Assembly: GCA_023412475.1 (NCBI GenBank)
Contig: JAEYNR010000032.1
Coordinates: 1 to 64,000 of the forward strand
Length of the DNA: 64,000 nt
From: Fibrobacterota bacterium
Lineage (GTDB): Bacteria; Fibrobacterota; Chitinivibrionia; Chitinivibrionales; Chitinispirillaceae
Reading direction: 5' to 3'
Below are positions 46,879 through 55,639 of the stretch, piece after piece; position 1 is the stretch's first letter; each line of letters opens with the position of its first letter. Both the position numbers and the translations under genes were made by a program. The notes beneath the pieces were generated by a model. It worked only from the letters and a program-made list of their open reading frames with translations, ran no database searches and was not told the origin of the DNA.

Positions 46879-47310
46879 TTGTACAAATTATTTCAAATTT
46901 TTAAGGGCAAGGACCTTCATACAGTCCTTTATCTTTTTCTCTTTGTGCCCAGACTCTCATATCCCTCATTTACTAAACGCTCTAAATTTGATGTCGTGGA
47001 CTTTTCCGCTCCATGCTTTTTCTACATCCATGCTGCCATTGAATTTTTTATGAAAATGGTTTCAATACCGGATTTCAACATTTCCGGCTTTGCTTTTTCC
47101 CATCTTCAAGACCAAAAATATGCTCTTCTGCAGCAAAGGTGCTTCCATAATGGGCGCTCTTCCTTCGTTTTGCGATACGGGCATGCCAGTATTACTGTCA
47201 AACTGGATTCAATCTTTGTGGATGAAGGAGGCTATCGGGCGGATGTTGAGTACACCATAAAGGATCGAAATGCTACTCATCACACTCTGAAAATTCAAAT
47301 ATACACGTAA
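46879..47310 (+). CDS. Doubtful hypothetical protein next to the tandem repeat
   Basis: An open frame of 143 codons from a TTG; an internal ATG near 47050 would give about 87 residues. The second part (SSFVLRYGHASITVKLDSIF, then DEGGYRADVEYTIKDRNATH) reads like real beta-strand protein. The first part does not, and no ribosome binding site is visible. It ends a few bases before the 42-bp repeat array. Possibly the remnant of a gene. Confidence 0.3.
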   Translation: MYKLFQIFKGKDLHTVLYLFLFVPRLSYPSFTKRSKFDVVDFSAPCFFYIHAAIEFFMKMVSIPDFNISGFAFSHLQDQKYALLQQRCFHNGRSSFVLRYGHASITVKLDSIFVDEGGYRADVEYTIKDRNATHHTLKIQIYT

Positions 47311-47314
47311 TTCT

Positions 47315-47780
47315 GACTTCTAAACACTTTAGAAATGCAAACCACGCGTGTTTGGGACTTCTAAACAATTTAGAAATGCCAACTCACGCGTGTTTGGGAC
47401 TTCTAAACACTTTAGAAATACCAACTCACGCGTGTTTCGGACTTCTAAACACTTTAGAAATGCCAATTCACGCGTGTTTCGGACTTCTAAACACTTTAGA
47501 AATGCCAATTCACGCGTGTTTCGGACTTCTAAACACTTTAGAAATTCCAATTCACGCGTGTTTCAGGACTTCTAAACACTTTAGAAGACCAATTCACGCG
47601 TGTTTCAGGACTTAAACACTTGGGGATGTCGATATACGCTGAAATTCGCTGTTCTGAAATCTTGGGGTGACCGACATACGCTGAAATTCGCTGTTTTGAA
47701 ATCTTAAGGAGGCCACTTTAGATATACCAATTCCCGCGTAATTCGGATTGCTAAGCACTTAGTAAGCCAGAATACGCGAA
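47315..47780. repeat. Tandem array of 42-bp units, each with a palindrome
   Basis: Seven well-conserved units begin at 47315, 47356, 47398, 47440, 47482, 47524 and 47567. The consensus starts GACTTCTAAACACTTTAGAA and ends CACGCGTGTTTCG. Each unit contains TCTAAAcacTTTAGA and ACGCGT. At least three degenerate units follow with the same 42-base spacing. Because 42 is divisible by three, repetitive open frames appear on both strands; I treat them as by-products. Confidence 0.9.
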
Positions 47781-47943
47781 AAACAAACGAATTGATCCTG
47801 GCAGTGGGTGCGAAATGGTGGATTCAGGCTACTACCACAGTGGAAAAAAAGGTGCTCTTCTCGTTCTTTTTCGATTAAACAAATGTTGAACCCTGCAAAT
47901 TTAATGGAATGAAATTTGAATGTTTCTCTATTTCCTATGCGGG

Positions 47944-48317
47944 TCAGTAGCGTCCGGTTAAATTAACAAAAATAATACTGTAAAAACCGCTCGAGATCTG
48001 GAATTTAGGACCTTAAAAAGCACCAAATCACAATATCAAAATTCTAAACAGCAACAGAAGGTTTCTATTCTGTTTCGAGTTTCGAGTTTCGAATTTTCCT
48101 ATTTCTGTTCATGTTTCGAATTTCATGTTTCGGATTTCGAATTTCGTATTTCGGATTTCTATTTTTCCTATTCCCATACCTGCTCTTTTCTTGTTTGTAT
48201 TTTCAATGATTGGTTATTGGTATCTGTTAAGGATTTGGTGCTTGTGATTTGGAATTTATTTGCGTGCCCTGCTTCTTATGCAATCTTATGGTTGTTAAAT
48301 TAACCGGACACTACTGA
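47944..48317. mobile_element. MITE-like element with 24-bp terminal inverted repeats
   Basis: The left end TCAGTAGCGTCCGGTTAAAT (47944 onward) matches the reverse complement of the right end, TCAGTAGTGTCCGGTTAATT; over 24 bases only two positions differ. The 374-bp interior has no transposase frame. It is full of TTTCGAGTTTCGA/ATTTCGGATTTCGA repeats and a stretch similar to sequence near 42.4 kb. A target-site duplication is not clear. A non-autonomous element is the simplest reading. Confidence 0.7.
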
Positions 48318-48370
48318 TGCATGGTATCAGTTTTAAACTAATTTCGACCTAAATGATAAAGGAGGCACAA

Positions 48371-48802
48371 ATGCCGGTTCGCAAAGCTAATGCGGAATGG
48401 AATGGAACTCTGTCCAAGGGGAATGGGAAAATCTTTTCAGATAGCGGTTCCGTCAAGGCGTCATATTCGTTTTTATCACGTTTTGAGAATGGCAGTGGCA
48501 CCAATCCTGAAGAACTGTTAGGTGCTGCACATGCTGGATGTTTCTCAATGGCACTGGCAATGCTTTTGGAACAATCGGGGTTTATTCCGGAAAATATTTT
48601 AACAACCGCAAAGGTGCATATCGATAAGGAAAAATCTGGTTTTGTCATATCGATGATCGAATTGGAAACTAAATGCAAGATCAATGGAATCGATGAAAAA
48701 ACATTTGCTGAGAAAGCGGAAGCTGCAAAAAAGGGATGCCCGGTTTCGATGGCACTGGCTTCGGTCAATATTACCTTGAAGGCTCAGTTGCTGGGTGAGT
48801 AA
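48371..48802 (+). CDS. OsmC-family peroxiredoxin
   Basis: Thiol-dependent reduction of organic hydroperoxides. 143 residues from the ATG at 48371, chosen for AAGGAGG eight bases upstream; an ATG six codons earlier lies before this site. The two catalytic cysteines are in GAAHAGCFSMALAML and KKGCPVSMAL, and the NPEELLGAAHA helix is typical of the OsmC (rather than Ohr) branch. It starts 54 bases past the MITE-like element. Confidence 0.93.
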   Translation: MPVRKANAEWNGTLSKGNGKIFSDSGSVKASYSFLSRFENGSGTNPEELLGAAHAGCFSMALAMLLEQSGFIPENILTTAKVHIDKEKSGFVISMIELETKCKINGIDEKTFAEKAEAAKKGCPVSMALASVNITLKAQLLGE

Positions 48803-48898
48803 AGTTGCCGTTAAGCAGTTTGTTGGTGTCCATTATCCCACCGGGTTGGGAGCGCTAATTGTAAGCGTCGGAGGTGATAAAAATGGAAAACAAATTTT

Positions 48899-49288
48899 AT
48901 GGATGAGAATGAAATATCACGAACTATTATTGGTGCAGCAATAGAAGTCCATAGAATTTTGGGGCCTGGCTTATTAGAATCAGTTTACGAGGAAGCACTA
49001 TGCCATGAACTTCATCTGAGAGGAATTAACTTTTTAAGACAACAACCGGTTCCGATACCTTATAAAGACATAAAACTTGGGACAGATTTAAGGTTGGATC
49101 TGTTGGTAGAAGAGAAGGTGATTGTCGACTTAAAGGCTAAAGAAATTGTAATAGCAATTGACCGCCAAAAAATATTATCATATTTACGGTTAAGCCATAA
49201 GAAACTGGGACTAATTATTAATTTTCATGCTGCAAAACTAAAAGATGGAGTTGAGCGGATAGTAAACGGTTTAACAGAAACAAATTAA
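48899..49288 (+). CDS. GxxExxY protein (PD-(D/E)XK-like fold)
   Basis: The 129 residues match the GxxExxY family: IIGAAIEVHRILGPGLLESV, then YEEALCHEL, and DLRLDLLVEEKVIVDLKA with the D...(E/D)xK core, and HKKLGLIINF. Function is not established, though the fold is nuclease-like. The best ribosome binding site, GGAGGTG, serves an ATG at 48883 that opens a seven-codon frame ending in TGA at 48904-48906, just past this gene's ATG. This suggests translational coupling or an old frameshift near the start. Confidence 0.88.
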   Translation: MDENEISRTIIGAAIEVHRILGPGLLESVYEEALCHELHLRGINFLRQQPVPIPYKDIKLGTDLRLDLLVEEKVIVDLKAKEIVIAIDRQKILSYLRLSHKKLGLIINFHAAKLKDGVERIVNGLTETN

Positions 49289-49892
49289 GAATAATGGAAG
49301 AATTTTAACGTCCACCCTCCTTAGTACCTAAGTACGGCGGACAGGCAGAACACGCAAATAACGCAGGGATGAGAAAAGATAAAAACAGGTCGCAGAGGTT
49401 AAACGCGTCGCGTTTACATGATGGGGATTGCCTAATCACCACTGAACGGTACCGGGATTCTTCTAAACGCGAAGCGTTTACCCTCTGCGACCTTTGCGTT
49501 CTCTGCGTTTTAAATTCCGATCTTTGATTATGAGAAATGGTTTTAAATCTGGATTGATATAAGGTATTTTATTCAATCGTGAAGCACTTGGTACAGTACT
49601 TTTCCGCTGCACAGCGGCTGTGGCCGGACCCCAAAATATTACATCGGTTTATCATGGACAGGGCTGTATTAGATAACGAAGCTTCACCTCTTATAAAGAT
49701 CAAGTATAGTGATAGCACATAAATCACTTTTGCTGGCACGTTAATCAAAAAGACCGCCAGTCTCACATGGCCCGGACAGTAGCGGGCCTGACCAACATTT
49801 CTATATAGACTAGTCGAATAATAAACAGCACCCGCATAGTTAGGTCCAATTAAAGCGAATAGACATACACTATACCAGAGGGTAATAATTGA
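49289..49892. repeat. Intergenic with a 30-bp inverted repeat (49387-49493)
   Basis: The left arm 49387-49416 (AGGTCGCAGAGGTTAAACGC...) and the right arm 49464-49493 (...CCCTCTGCGACCT) are complementary at 28 of 30 positions, with 47 bases between them. Each arm also holds a small internal palindrome (AAACGCGTCGCGTTT; AAACGCGAAGCGTTT). No credible gene in the rest of the spacer. Confidence 0.75.
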
Positions 49893-50237
49893 ATGATAAA
49901 AATTAAACGTGTTTATAATCCACCAGATGAAACTGATGGAAAGAGAATCCTTGTTGAGCGATTATGGCCCAGAGGAATCAAAAAAGAAAATGCAAAAATA
50001 ACTGAATGGATAAAAGAAATAGCACCCAGCACAGAGTTGAGAAAGTGGTACAAACATGATATTTCGAAATGGGAAGAATTCAGAGAGAAATATAAAGATG
50101 AACTGAAAACTAAAAAAGAAGAAATTGAAGAGCTAAGGGAAATGTCCTCAAAAAATACAGTTACCTTTATTTACTCAGCCCATGATGAAAAACATAATAG
50201 CGCTGTTGTTTTAAAGGAATTTATAGAAAGAGGATAA
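49893..50237 (+). CDS. DUF488 family protein (YeaO-like)
   Basis: The 114 residues follow the DUF488 pattern: IKIKRVYNPPDETDGKRILV, ERLWPRGIKKENAKI, a WIKEIAPSTELRKWY segment, and TFIYSAHDEKHNSAVVLKEF. Some family members are linked to DNA or metal functions, but none is proven. Strong lysine and glutamate content and AT-rich codons fit the accessory character of the surrounding DNA. Isolated gene. Confidence 0.92.
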   Translation: MIKIKRVYNPPDETDGKRILVERLWPRGIKKENAKITEWIKEIAPSTELRKWYKHDISKWEEFREKYKDELKTKKEEIEELREMSSKNTVTFIYSAHDEKHNSAVVLKEFIERG

Positions 50238-50500
50238 AAAGAAGATCCAAAAAAGAGACTCAAACTTACTGCGGCCCAGTCCAAAGGGTTCCACTCCAGA
50301 TAACCCTCTTTTTACCTGAAAAGATCCGTAAGTCTAACCATCTTCAGTACCGTCCAAATAACCCGGTTACAGCCAGATTCAAATCTTTGAGAACAGATCA
50401 ATATTTTTTTTTTAAAATAAATGTCCATATTTTTTCCAGACACTCGTCCAATCATTTTAAAACAATTGTCAGCGTAATAACTTCAACCATAGGAGAATCT

Positions 50501-50869
50501 ATGTTTAAACGAACCCTTCTTGTAGTTGCAGCAGCAGTGTCGATTCTGCATGCAACAACCACCGTAGAACCAATGGATCCGTCTGATCCAAACAACCAGC
50601 TTCTTGTGGTAAGTTCAGACCATTTTATCATAAGCGTCGACCTTTCAAGAATGCTTATCAGACCTGTCAATGATGACTTATCAGAAGTCATGCATAATGG
50701 AATTCCATTGAGAGCTGAGATTAAAGCAGAACACCCTCAGTTCAATCAGTTGTTAGCTCAGGCTCTGGCTGCCGGGAATACAGGAAGAATTTTCTTAGCA
50801 GTCTTACCTGATAATACGAGTCCAGATGTTTATTACAGTATTGCCGCAATAGATATTTCACAATATTAA
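50501..50869 (+). CDS. Small exported protein, paralogue A
   Basis: A protein of 122 residues with a signal peptide (MFKRTLLVVAAAVSILHATT). I start at 50501 because AGGAG lies seven bases upstream; a longer frame starts 38 codons earlier but would hide the signal. The mature part (LLVVSSDHFIISVDLSRMLI, then FNQLLAQALAAGNTGRIFLA and DVYYSIAAIDISQY) aligns along its whole length with the next gene. No known family recognised. It is the first gene of a plus-strand secreted trio. Confidence 0.82.
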   Translation: MFKRTLLVVAAAVSILHATTTVEPMDPSDPNNQLLVVSSDHFIISVDLSRMLIRPVNDDLSEVMHNGIPLRAEIKAEHPQFNQLLAQALAAGNTGRIFLAVLPDNTSPDVYYSIAAIDISQY

Positions 50870-50901
50870 TAAGAATAAAAACAACACAACAAGGAGAATT
50901 C

Positions 50902-51264
50902 ATGTTAAAGAAATTCATTTTTTCGGTTTTAGCTGTCTGCAGTGTCCTTTTCGCTGGTTCAGATGTTATTCAATTGCCATCAACTTTTCCTTCTCACTGG
51001 ATACAGGTGAGTTCCGATCAGTTTGTAATCGGCACAAGCCTTAATAATTTCAATATCCGTTTCATGAATCCAGATGGCAGTGCCACTCACAACGGCCGGA
51101 ATCTGTATGCCGATATCAATGTATCTAATCCTGCATTCAATCACATGCTTGCAACTGCACTTGCAGCTCAGGCCAGAGGTAAAATCATTTGTACAATGGC
51201 ATTAAAACCCAACTGTACAGATATAGTGTGTTATGACCTTATTTCAATTGATATTGTATATTAA
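50902..51264 (+). CDS. Small exported protein, paralogue B
   Basis: A 120-residue exported protein (signal MLKKFIFSVLAVCSVLFAGS) with AAGGAG six bases before the ATG. It aligns with the preceding protein: WIQVSSDQFVIGTSLNNFNI, HNGRNLYADINVSNPAFNHM and LATALAAQARGKII correspond to its VSSDHFIISVDL, HNGIPLRAEI and LAQALAAGNTGRIF. Here two extra Cys (IICTM; NCTDIVC) appear. The pair arose by duplication. It ends 38 bases before the large lipase-like gene, suggesting one transcript. Confidence 0.82.
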   Translation: MLKKFIFSVLAVCSVLFAGSDVIQLPSTFPSHWIQVSSDQFVIGTSLNNFNIRFMNPDGSATHNGRNLYADINVSNPAFNHMLATALAAQARGKIICTMALKPNCTDIVCYDLISIDIVY

Positions 51265-51302
51265 TGAAGCACATGCCAACAATCAATACAGGAGTAAATA
51301 TT

Positions 51303-54300
51303 ATGAAATCAAACGTACTCGTAGGGAGTACCATGGCATGTTTTCTGCTTTTCTTTCAGAGTGTTTTTTCGGATTTACTTCCTAAAGACCCCAGGGAATT
51401 ATTTGATTCCTATATCGGATCTGATAAATTCAATAGGTTTCATGTAATAACATCCGAAGCAGATGCACTTACACTTGCAGAACAACCTGTCTATGATCCC
51501 AATGATGTAATAGTGACTAAAGCTTTAGATAGAAATCAAATACTTGCAAGGTTTTTAGCAAAAGAGACTCAAATGTCACTTAAGCTTGCTGAAGACGAAC
51601 GCTATACTGCAGATCTTTTCATCTATCCTGGAGCAAATGATTCTGATCCATTTAGCTCACCAATAGTGATTGGAGATGCTTTTGATCCAAAAGACGGCAG
51701 GAGTGTGGCAGATATCCAGGCTGTTGACGAATATTACAACCTTCTAAGGAATGGCTCTTATCGCAGAGTCACAATACACACTATTCAGTGTTTTGATCAG
51801 GAAGATGCAACAGGCGACGATGTTCAATTACAAGTGATATCCGATGGAACCAACGTTTTTTCTTTATCTAAATCCATGAAAGATATTAAAGTGTTTGCTA
51901 AAGCGGATCTTGATTACATCTGGCAAGTAGACCGTTCTTTTAATCTCTCAAATACTCTTGAATTCAAGATTTACGAAACCGAAAAGGATATATTTGGAGA
52001 TTATTTACCTAGCGACAATAATGATTTACTGGGTTCTTTTAGTATTTCCCAATCAACTGAACCTGGTTTATACAAAGAAAAACTTTTTGATGGTTGGAAT
52101 AACGCTAATTGGTTTAATTACGGTATTACATATAGTATCGAAGATATAGATGTCACACCTGCTCCAGAAAGGCCTGGTGTAAAAAGAGTCAACATCAGCC
52201 GTCTTATTGTTCATAAACAGGAGGATGGTACCGGTAATGACGATACCCGTATCCGTATCTGGGTCGACGGAAATTTGGTCATGAATGAATCCAAATCCAT
52301 GGATGACCTGCACACAACTGACCTGAACGAGCAGGATAATGGTCATGTCTGGACAATTAACAGAGTTTTTGAGTACACGAACTCTTTGAAGATTGATTTT
52401 TACGAATTAGATTGGCCTGACCCAGATGATAAAATCGGTGTTCTTGATCTTGATGCCAGCACGAAGCCATCAAAACATAAAATTGATAAATTTGATGGCT
52501 ATGGTGCTTTGTATTCTCTGGACTACTCGGTTGAAGATTTAGGTGTAAACAAGAATTTTATCTCACCCAGAGAAGCCGGTTACGATATTTTCTTTCTTGA
52601 TTTTTCGCAAGGTGGCGGTGACATCCGCAAGAATGCCAAACTTTTGACAAAGGTTATGGAAACACTCGAAGCCAATTCTTCCAGTAAATATGTTGTTGCC
52701 GGCATAAGCATGAGTGGAATTGTTGCTCGTTTGGCACTTCTTTATTCTCTGCCTCAAAACAACACCTACAATTCGAAAATACTTACGAACGCAAAAGGCT
52801 TTTTTACTGTAGATTCTCCTCTTCAGGGTGCATCGATTGGAGATCTTCAATCTATGGTCTGGAGTGTTATGGGAGACACTCTTGCACAAAAGTTTGGAAG
52901 TGTACCTGTGGATCAGTATGCTCAACTTAGTGTTCCGGCAGCTCATCAGATGTTATATGGGCACCATTACTACAGAGAAAACTCCGAAGATGAGTCCTAT
53001 ACCAGTTATATGAAACAATCTGATGCACAAGCTAACTTCTATAACATGCTTAAAGAAATGGGCGATTACAGGTCAGACTTACCTTTCGCAACCATTGCCA
53101 CATCAAACTTTCATAAACCCCACCCTGAACTTGACATGACTGTACGCAACGAAGTCCAGAAAATAGACCTTTTGGTTGTCCGTAGGTCTATTTATGCAGG
53201 TGGTCAATATCCATATCAGAAGTATGAGCTTTACCCGGGATCATGCGGAAACTTTTATTACGATTTAGTCAATTTTGGTCGAGGTACTTCCTCTCCCCAG
53301 GAAAATGCAACCAGCGGCGAAAAATTCAAGGGAACCTTCATACCTATCAATTCCTCTCTAGATCTAAGAGGTTTTGAAGTACTCAACCCTTCCCTTGATC
53401 GTTCAGAAAATAATTTAGCACGCTATTCACCGGCCGACCGCTGCTTTTACTTTCAAAATCAATACAATGAATATCGTGGTGACTACAGTGTTGACGGTAT
53501 GCGTTTCAGCCACATATACTTTAACTACATGACAATGCAGAAAATACAGGCAGCTCTACAGTTTATAGAATCTCAAGCTCAGATAATCGCATCTGCTGCT
53601 CCAGCCGGCCAGCAACACAATGTGCAGAGTATTCAAGGAGGATGGTACAGAATTACAGATCTTCCAGTCAACCCATATCCGGTAAGCTATACGATTGAAG
53701 TCAGTTGCAACGATGGGAAACCCCTTACTGGAATAACTGCCATTGTAAGCGAGCAGGAAGTCAGCCTTGATGGATATAAACAGGAGATCACCGTACAGAA
53801 TGTAGGTCAGTCCGATATTCTTCTTGGTTTTTTCACAAACCGTAAGATACACGTTTCCTGGTATCCAAACTATGAACCTATGAAACAGGCTGTTACCTTT
53901 GGCCACGATAATGAGGCAATCGCTCTGAAAACATACAATGCACCCAGCATGCCTTACGTCAATTTGCTATTAATGGGTCCCAGAAGAGTTATTGTCAATG
54001 CTCCAGCATATAATACGCCTGTAGTATTCAATACAGATGGAGAATACTGGTATAATATCACAGCATTTCCGACTGATTGGGTTCCTCGTTCTATTAACAT
54101 TTTAATCCAACCAGTTGACGGGTTTCAACTAAGTGGCAATGCATTGATCGAAAATCAAACATTCGCCTTGTCCTCCTGGGATAAGCAGATCGCTATTCCC
54201 TATACTGGTCAGAAAAATATTCTGGTTAAAATCAAAGCTGAACAAGGCCGTTCTTTCCAGTTACAATGGTGGCCTGAAAATTCCACTAATTCCGATCCTT

Positions 54301-54644
54301 CAGTAGATGATCCTTCAGTAGACGATCCTGAAACACCTGTTTATGAAGTATCACAAATGAGCAGTTCACAGGTTTTTGATCTTTCTGGAGATATCTCAAT
54401 CAGGCTTTCCAACTTTCCATCATGGCCTGTCCAGTCATTAACTGTTCAACTTCAACCTGCTGACGGCATGGAATTAAATGGTACGACCATTATTAATGGA
54501 GAAAGCATATCACTGAACGGCTGGAATCAGGATATCTGTATACCTTACAATGGAGAAGATCAGATAATTTTTACAATTAATTCAAACGAATACAGGCAGT
54601 TCAGTATTCAGTGGTGGGCAAATGGCTCAGGCTGTGGAAATTAA
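51303..54644 (+). CDS. Large exported lipase/esterase-like protein with C2-like and C-terminal repeat modules
   Basis: About 1113 residues from the ATG at 51303 (AGGAG nine bases upstream), which gives the signal MKSNVLVGSTMACFLLFFQS. Two related acidic beta modules follow (about 155-285 and 294-420; FDQEDATGDDVQLQV and VHKQEDGTGNDDTRIRIWV), probably calcium-binding C2-like. The central alpha/beta-hydrolase carries the nucleophile elbow VVAGISMSGIVARLAL (Ser469; GHSMGG-like). The C-terminus has three repeats of about 80-100 residues, starting near 777, 913 and 1029, each opening like WYRITDLP/YWYNITAFP/ISIRLSNFP and ending QWW or SWY. A DPSVDDPSVDDPE linker separates the last two. The substrate is unknown. 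A strong terminator follows. Confidence 0.8.
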   Translation: MKSNVLVGSTMACFLLFFQSVFSDLLPKDPRELFDSYIGSDKFNRFHVITSEADALTLAEQPVYDPNDVIVTKALDRNQILARFLAKETQMSLKLAEDERYTADLFIYPGANDSDPFSSPIVIGDAFDPKDGRSVADIQAVDEYYNLLRNGSYRRVTIHTIQCFDQEDATGDDVQLQVISDGTNVFSLSKSMKDIKVFAKADLDYIWQVDRSFNLSNTLEFKIYETEKDIFGDYLPSDNNDLLGSFSISQSTEPGLYKEKLFDGWNNANWFNYGITYSIEDIDVTPAPERPGVKRVNISRLIVHKQEDGTGNDDTRIRIWVDGNLVMNESKSMDDLHTTDLNEQDNGHVWTINRVFEYTNSLKIDFYELDWPDPDDKIGVLDLDASTKPSKHKIDKFDGYGALYSLDYSVEDLGVNKNFISPREAGYDIFFLDFSQGGGDIRKNAKLLTKVMETLEANSSSKYVVAGISMSGIVARLALLYSLPQNNTYNSKILTNAKGFFTVDSPLQGASIGDLQSMVWSVMGDTLAQKFGSVPVDQYAQLSVPAAHQMLYGHHYYRENSEDESYTSYMKQSDAQANFYNMLKEMGDYRSDLPFATIATSNFHKPHPELDMTVRNEVQKIDLLVVRRSIYAGGQYPYQKYELYPGSCGNFYYDLVNFGRGTSSPQENATSGEKFKGTFIPINSSLDLRGFEVLNPSLDRSENNLARYSPADRCFYFQNQYNEYRGDYSVDGMRFSHIYFNYMTMQKIQAALQFIESQAQIIASAAPAGQQHNVQSIQGGWYRITDLPVNPYPVSYTIEVSCNDGKPLTGITAIVSEQEVSLDGYKQEITVQNVGQSDILLGFFTNRKIHVSWYPNYEPMKQAVTFGHDNEAIALKTYNAPSMPYVNLLLMGPRRVIVNAPAYNTPVVFNTDGEYWYNITAFPTDWVPRSINILIQPVDGFQLSGNALIENQTFALSSWDKQIAIPYTGQKNILVKIKAEQGRSFQLQWWPENSTNSDPSVDDPSVDDPETPVYEVSQMSSSQVFDLSGDISIRLSNFPSWPVQSLTVQLQPADGMELNGTTIINGESISLNGWNQDICIPYNGEDQIIFTINSNEYRQFSIQWWANGSGCGN

Positions 54645-54672
54645 CAACAGATCTGTCTTCTTAACAGTTCTC

Positions 54673-54709
54673 AAAAAACCTTTCAGCAATAGCTGAAAGG
54701 TTTTTTTTT
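54673..54709 (+). terminator. Intrinsic terminator of the secreted trio
   Basis: AAACCTTTCAGC (54676-54687), loop AATA, GCTGAAAGGTTT (54692-54703), then six or more T. A canonical terminator. Confidence 0.9.
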
Positions 54710-54978
54710 AGTAATTACATTTTTATTAATTATCATCCCATAGGATTAGATAAAAATTGGAAAATAAAGTATGGAGTGAAGTGTAGAAATTCAGAGGTTC
54801 ACAGGTGTTTGTCAGTAAAATCCACCCGCTGGAAGCGCCTTCTCCTATTAAGGGTTATTTTTAATCGCGTACAAGGAACAGGAGCAAATATCAATTGGAT
54901 ATAACCCAGACAAACCAGGCGTGGCAGCCATAACTTCATTAAGCACCTTTTTTTCACAAATTCAGTTTTTCCTCTAAA

Positions 54979-55166
54979 CCTTAGTATTTGTCCCAACCTT
55001 ACCTTATTTGCAAAAATCCGGTTTCCTCAAAACCTTAGTATTTGTCCCAACCTTACCTTTTTTGCAAAAATCCGGTTTCCTCAAGACCTTAGTATTTGTC
55101 CCAACCTTACCTTATTTGCACAAATCCGGTTTCCTCAAAACCTTAGTATTTGTCCCAACCTTAGTA
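54979..55166 (+). repeat. 54-bp tandem repeat, three and a half copies
   Basis: Units beginning CCTTAGTATTTGTCCCAACC start at 54979, 55033, 55087 and 55141, exactly 54 bases apart. Each contains TTTGCAAAAATCCGGTTTCC. The last unit breaks off and ends AACCTTAGTAGC, the partner motif also found near 19.1 kb. Confidence 0.9.
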
Positions 55167-55449
55167 GCATAGACAAACATACACAAGAAAAACCATATTA
55201 CCTTTTTTTTAGAACTATTCAGTTATTGAAAACAAATAACTGGTAAGAAATAATACAAAATCAGATAAGCCCTGAAGGATAAGGTATTTTTTCCTATTTT
55301 TCTGTTTAGATATTTTATCAGATTACTTCTGATTAGATGTCGCCCTGATAGCGATTGTCGTTCAATCGTTTGTAAAAACGAAATGACGTATTAATTATTG
55401 TAATTCTTAATAAGGTAATAAGGTTATAATCATTGGTTTATCTGCTCCC

Positions 55450-55530
55450 TACTAAGGTTAATACAGATACTAAGGTTTTTTAGGGAAAAAGATACATTAA
55501 TTAAGGTTAATACAGATACTAAGGTTTCAG
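55450..55530 (-). repeat. Reverse-oriented TACTAAGG pairs
   Basis: TACTAAGG occurs at 55450, 55468 and 55517, with TTAATTAAGG as a fourth, weaker copy. The pair spacing is 18 bases, as in the plus-oriented CCTTAGTA pair at 55141/55159. The intervening 55167-55449 DNA has no gene and contains a decayed CTTATCCC palindrome at 55263-55284. Confidence 0.7.
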
Positions 55531-55639
55531 AGGGGCCGTACATCTTCACCCTGGAGTCATGTTATTTCTGTGTTATTGTCGAAAAGATGCACAGGTCTGC
55601 CTTGAGAAGACTGGGATTGCCGAAAGCGCGGGCATATAT

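Noticed and set aside
47329..47615. Open frames of 73-87 codons on both strands within the 42-bp repeat, giving 14-residue repeat proteins
   Set aside because: They exist because 42 is divisible by three. Both strands and several frames are open at once, no ribosome binding site is present and the units decay without regard to frame.
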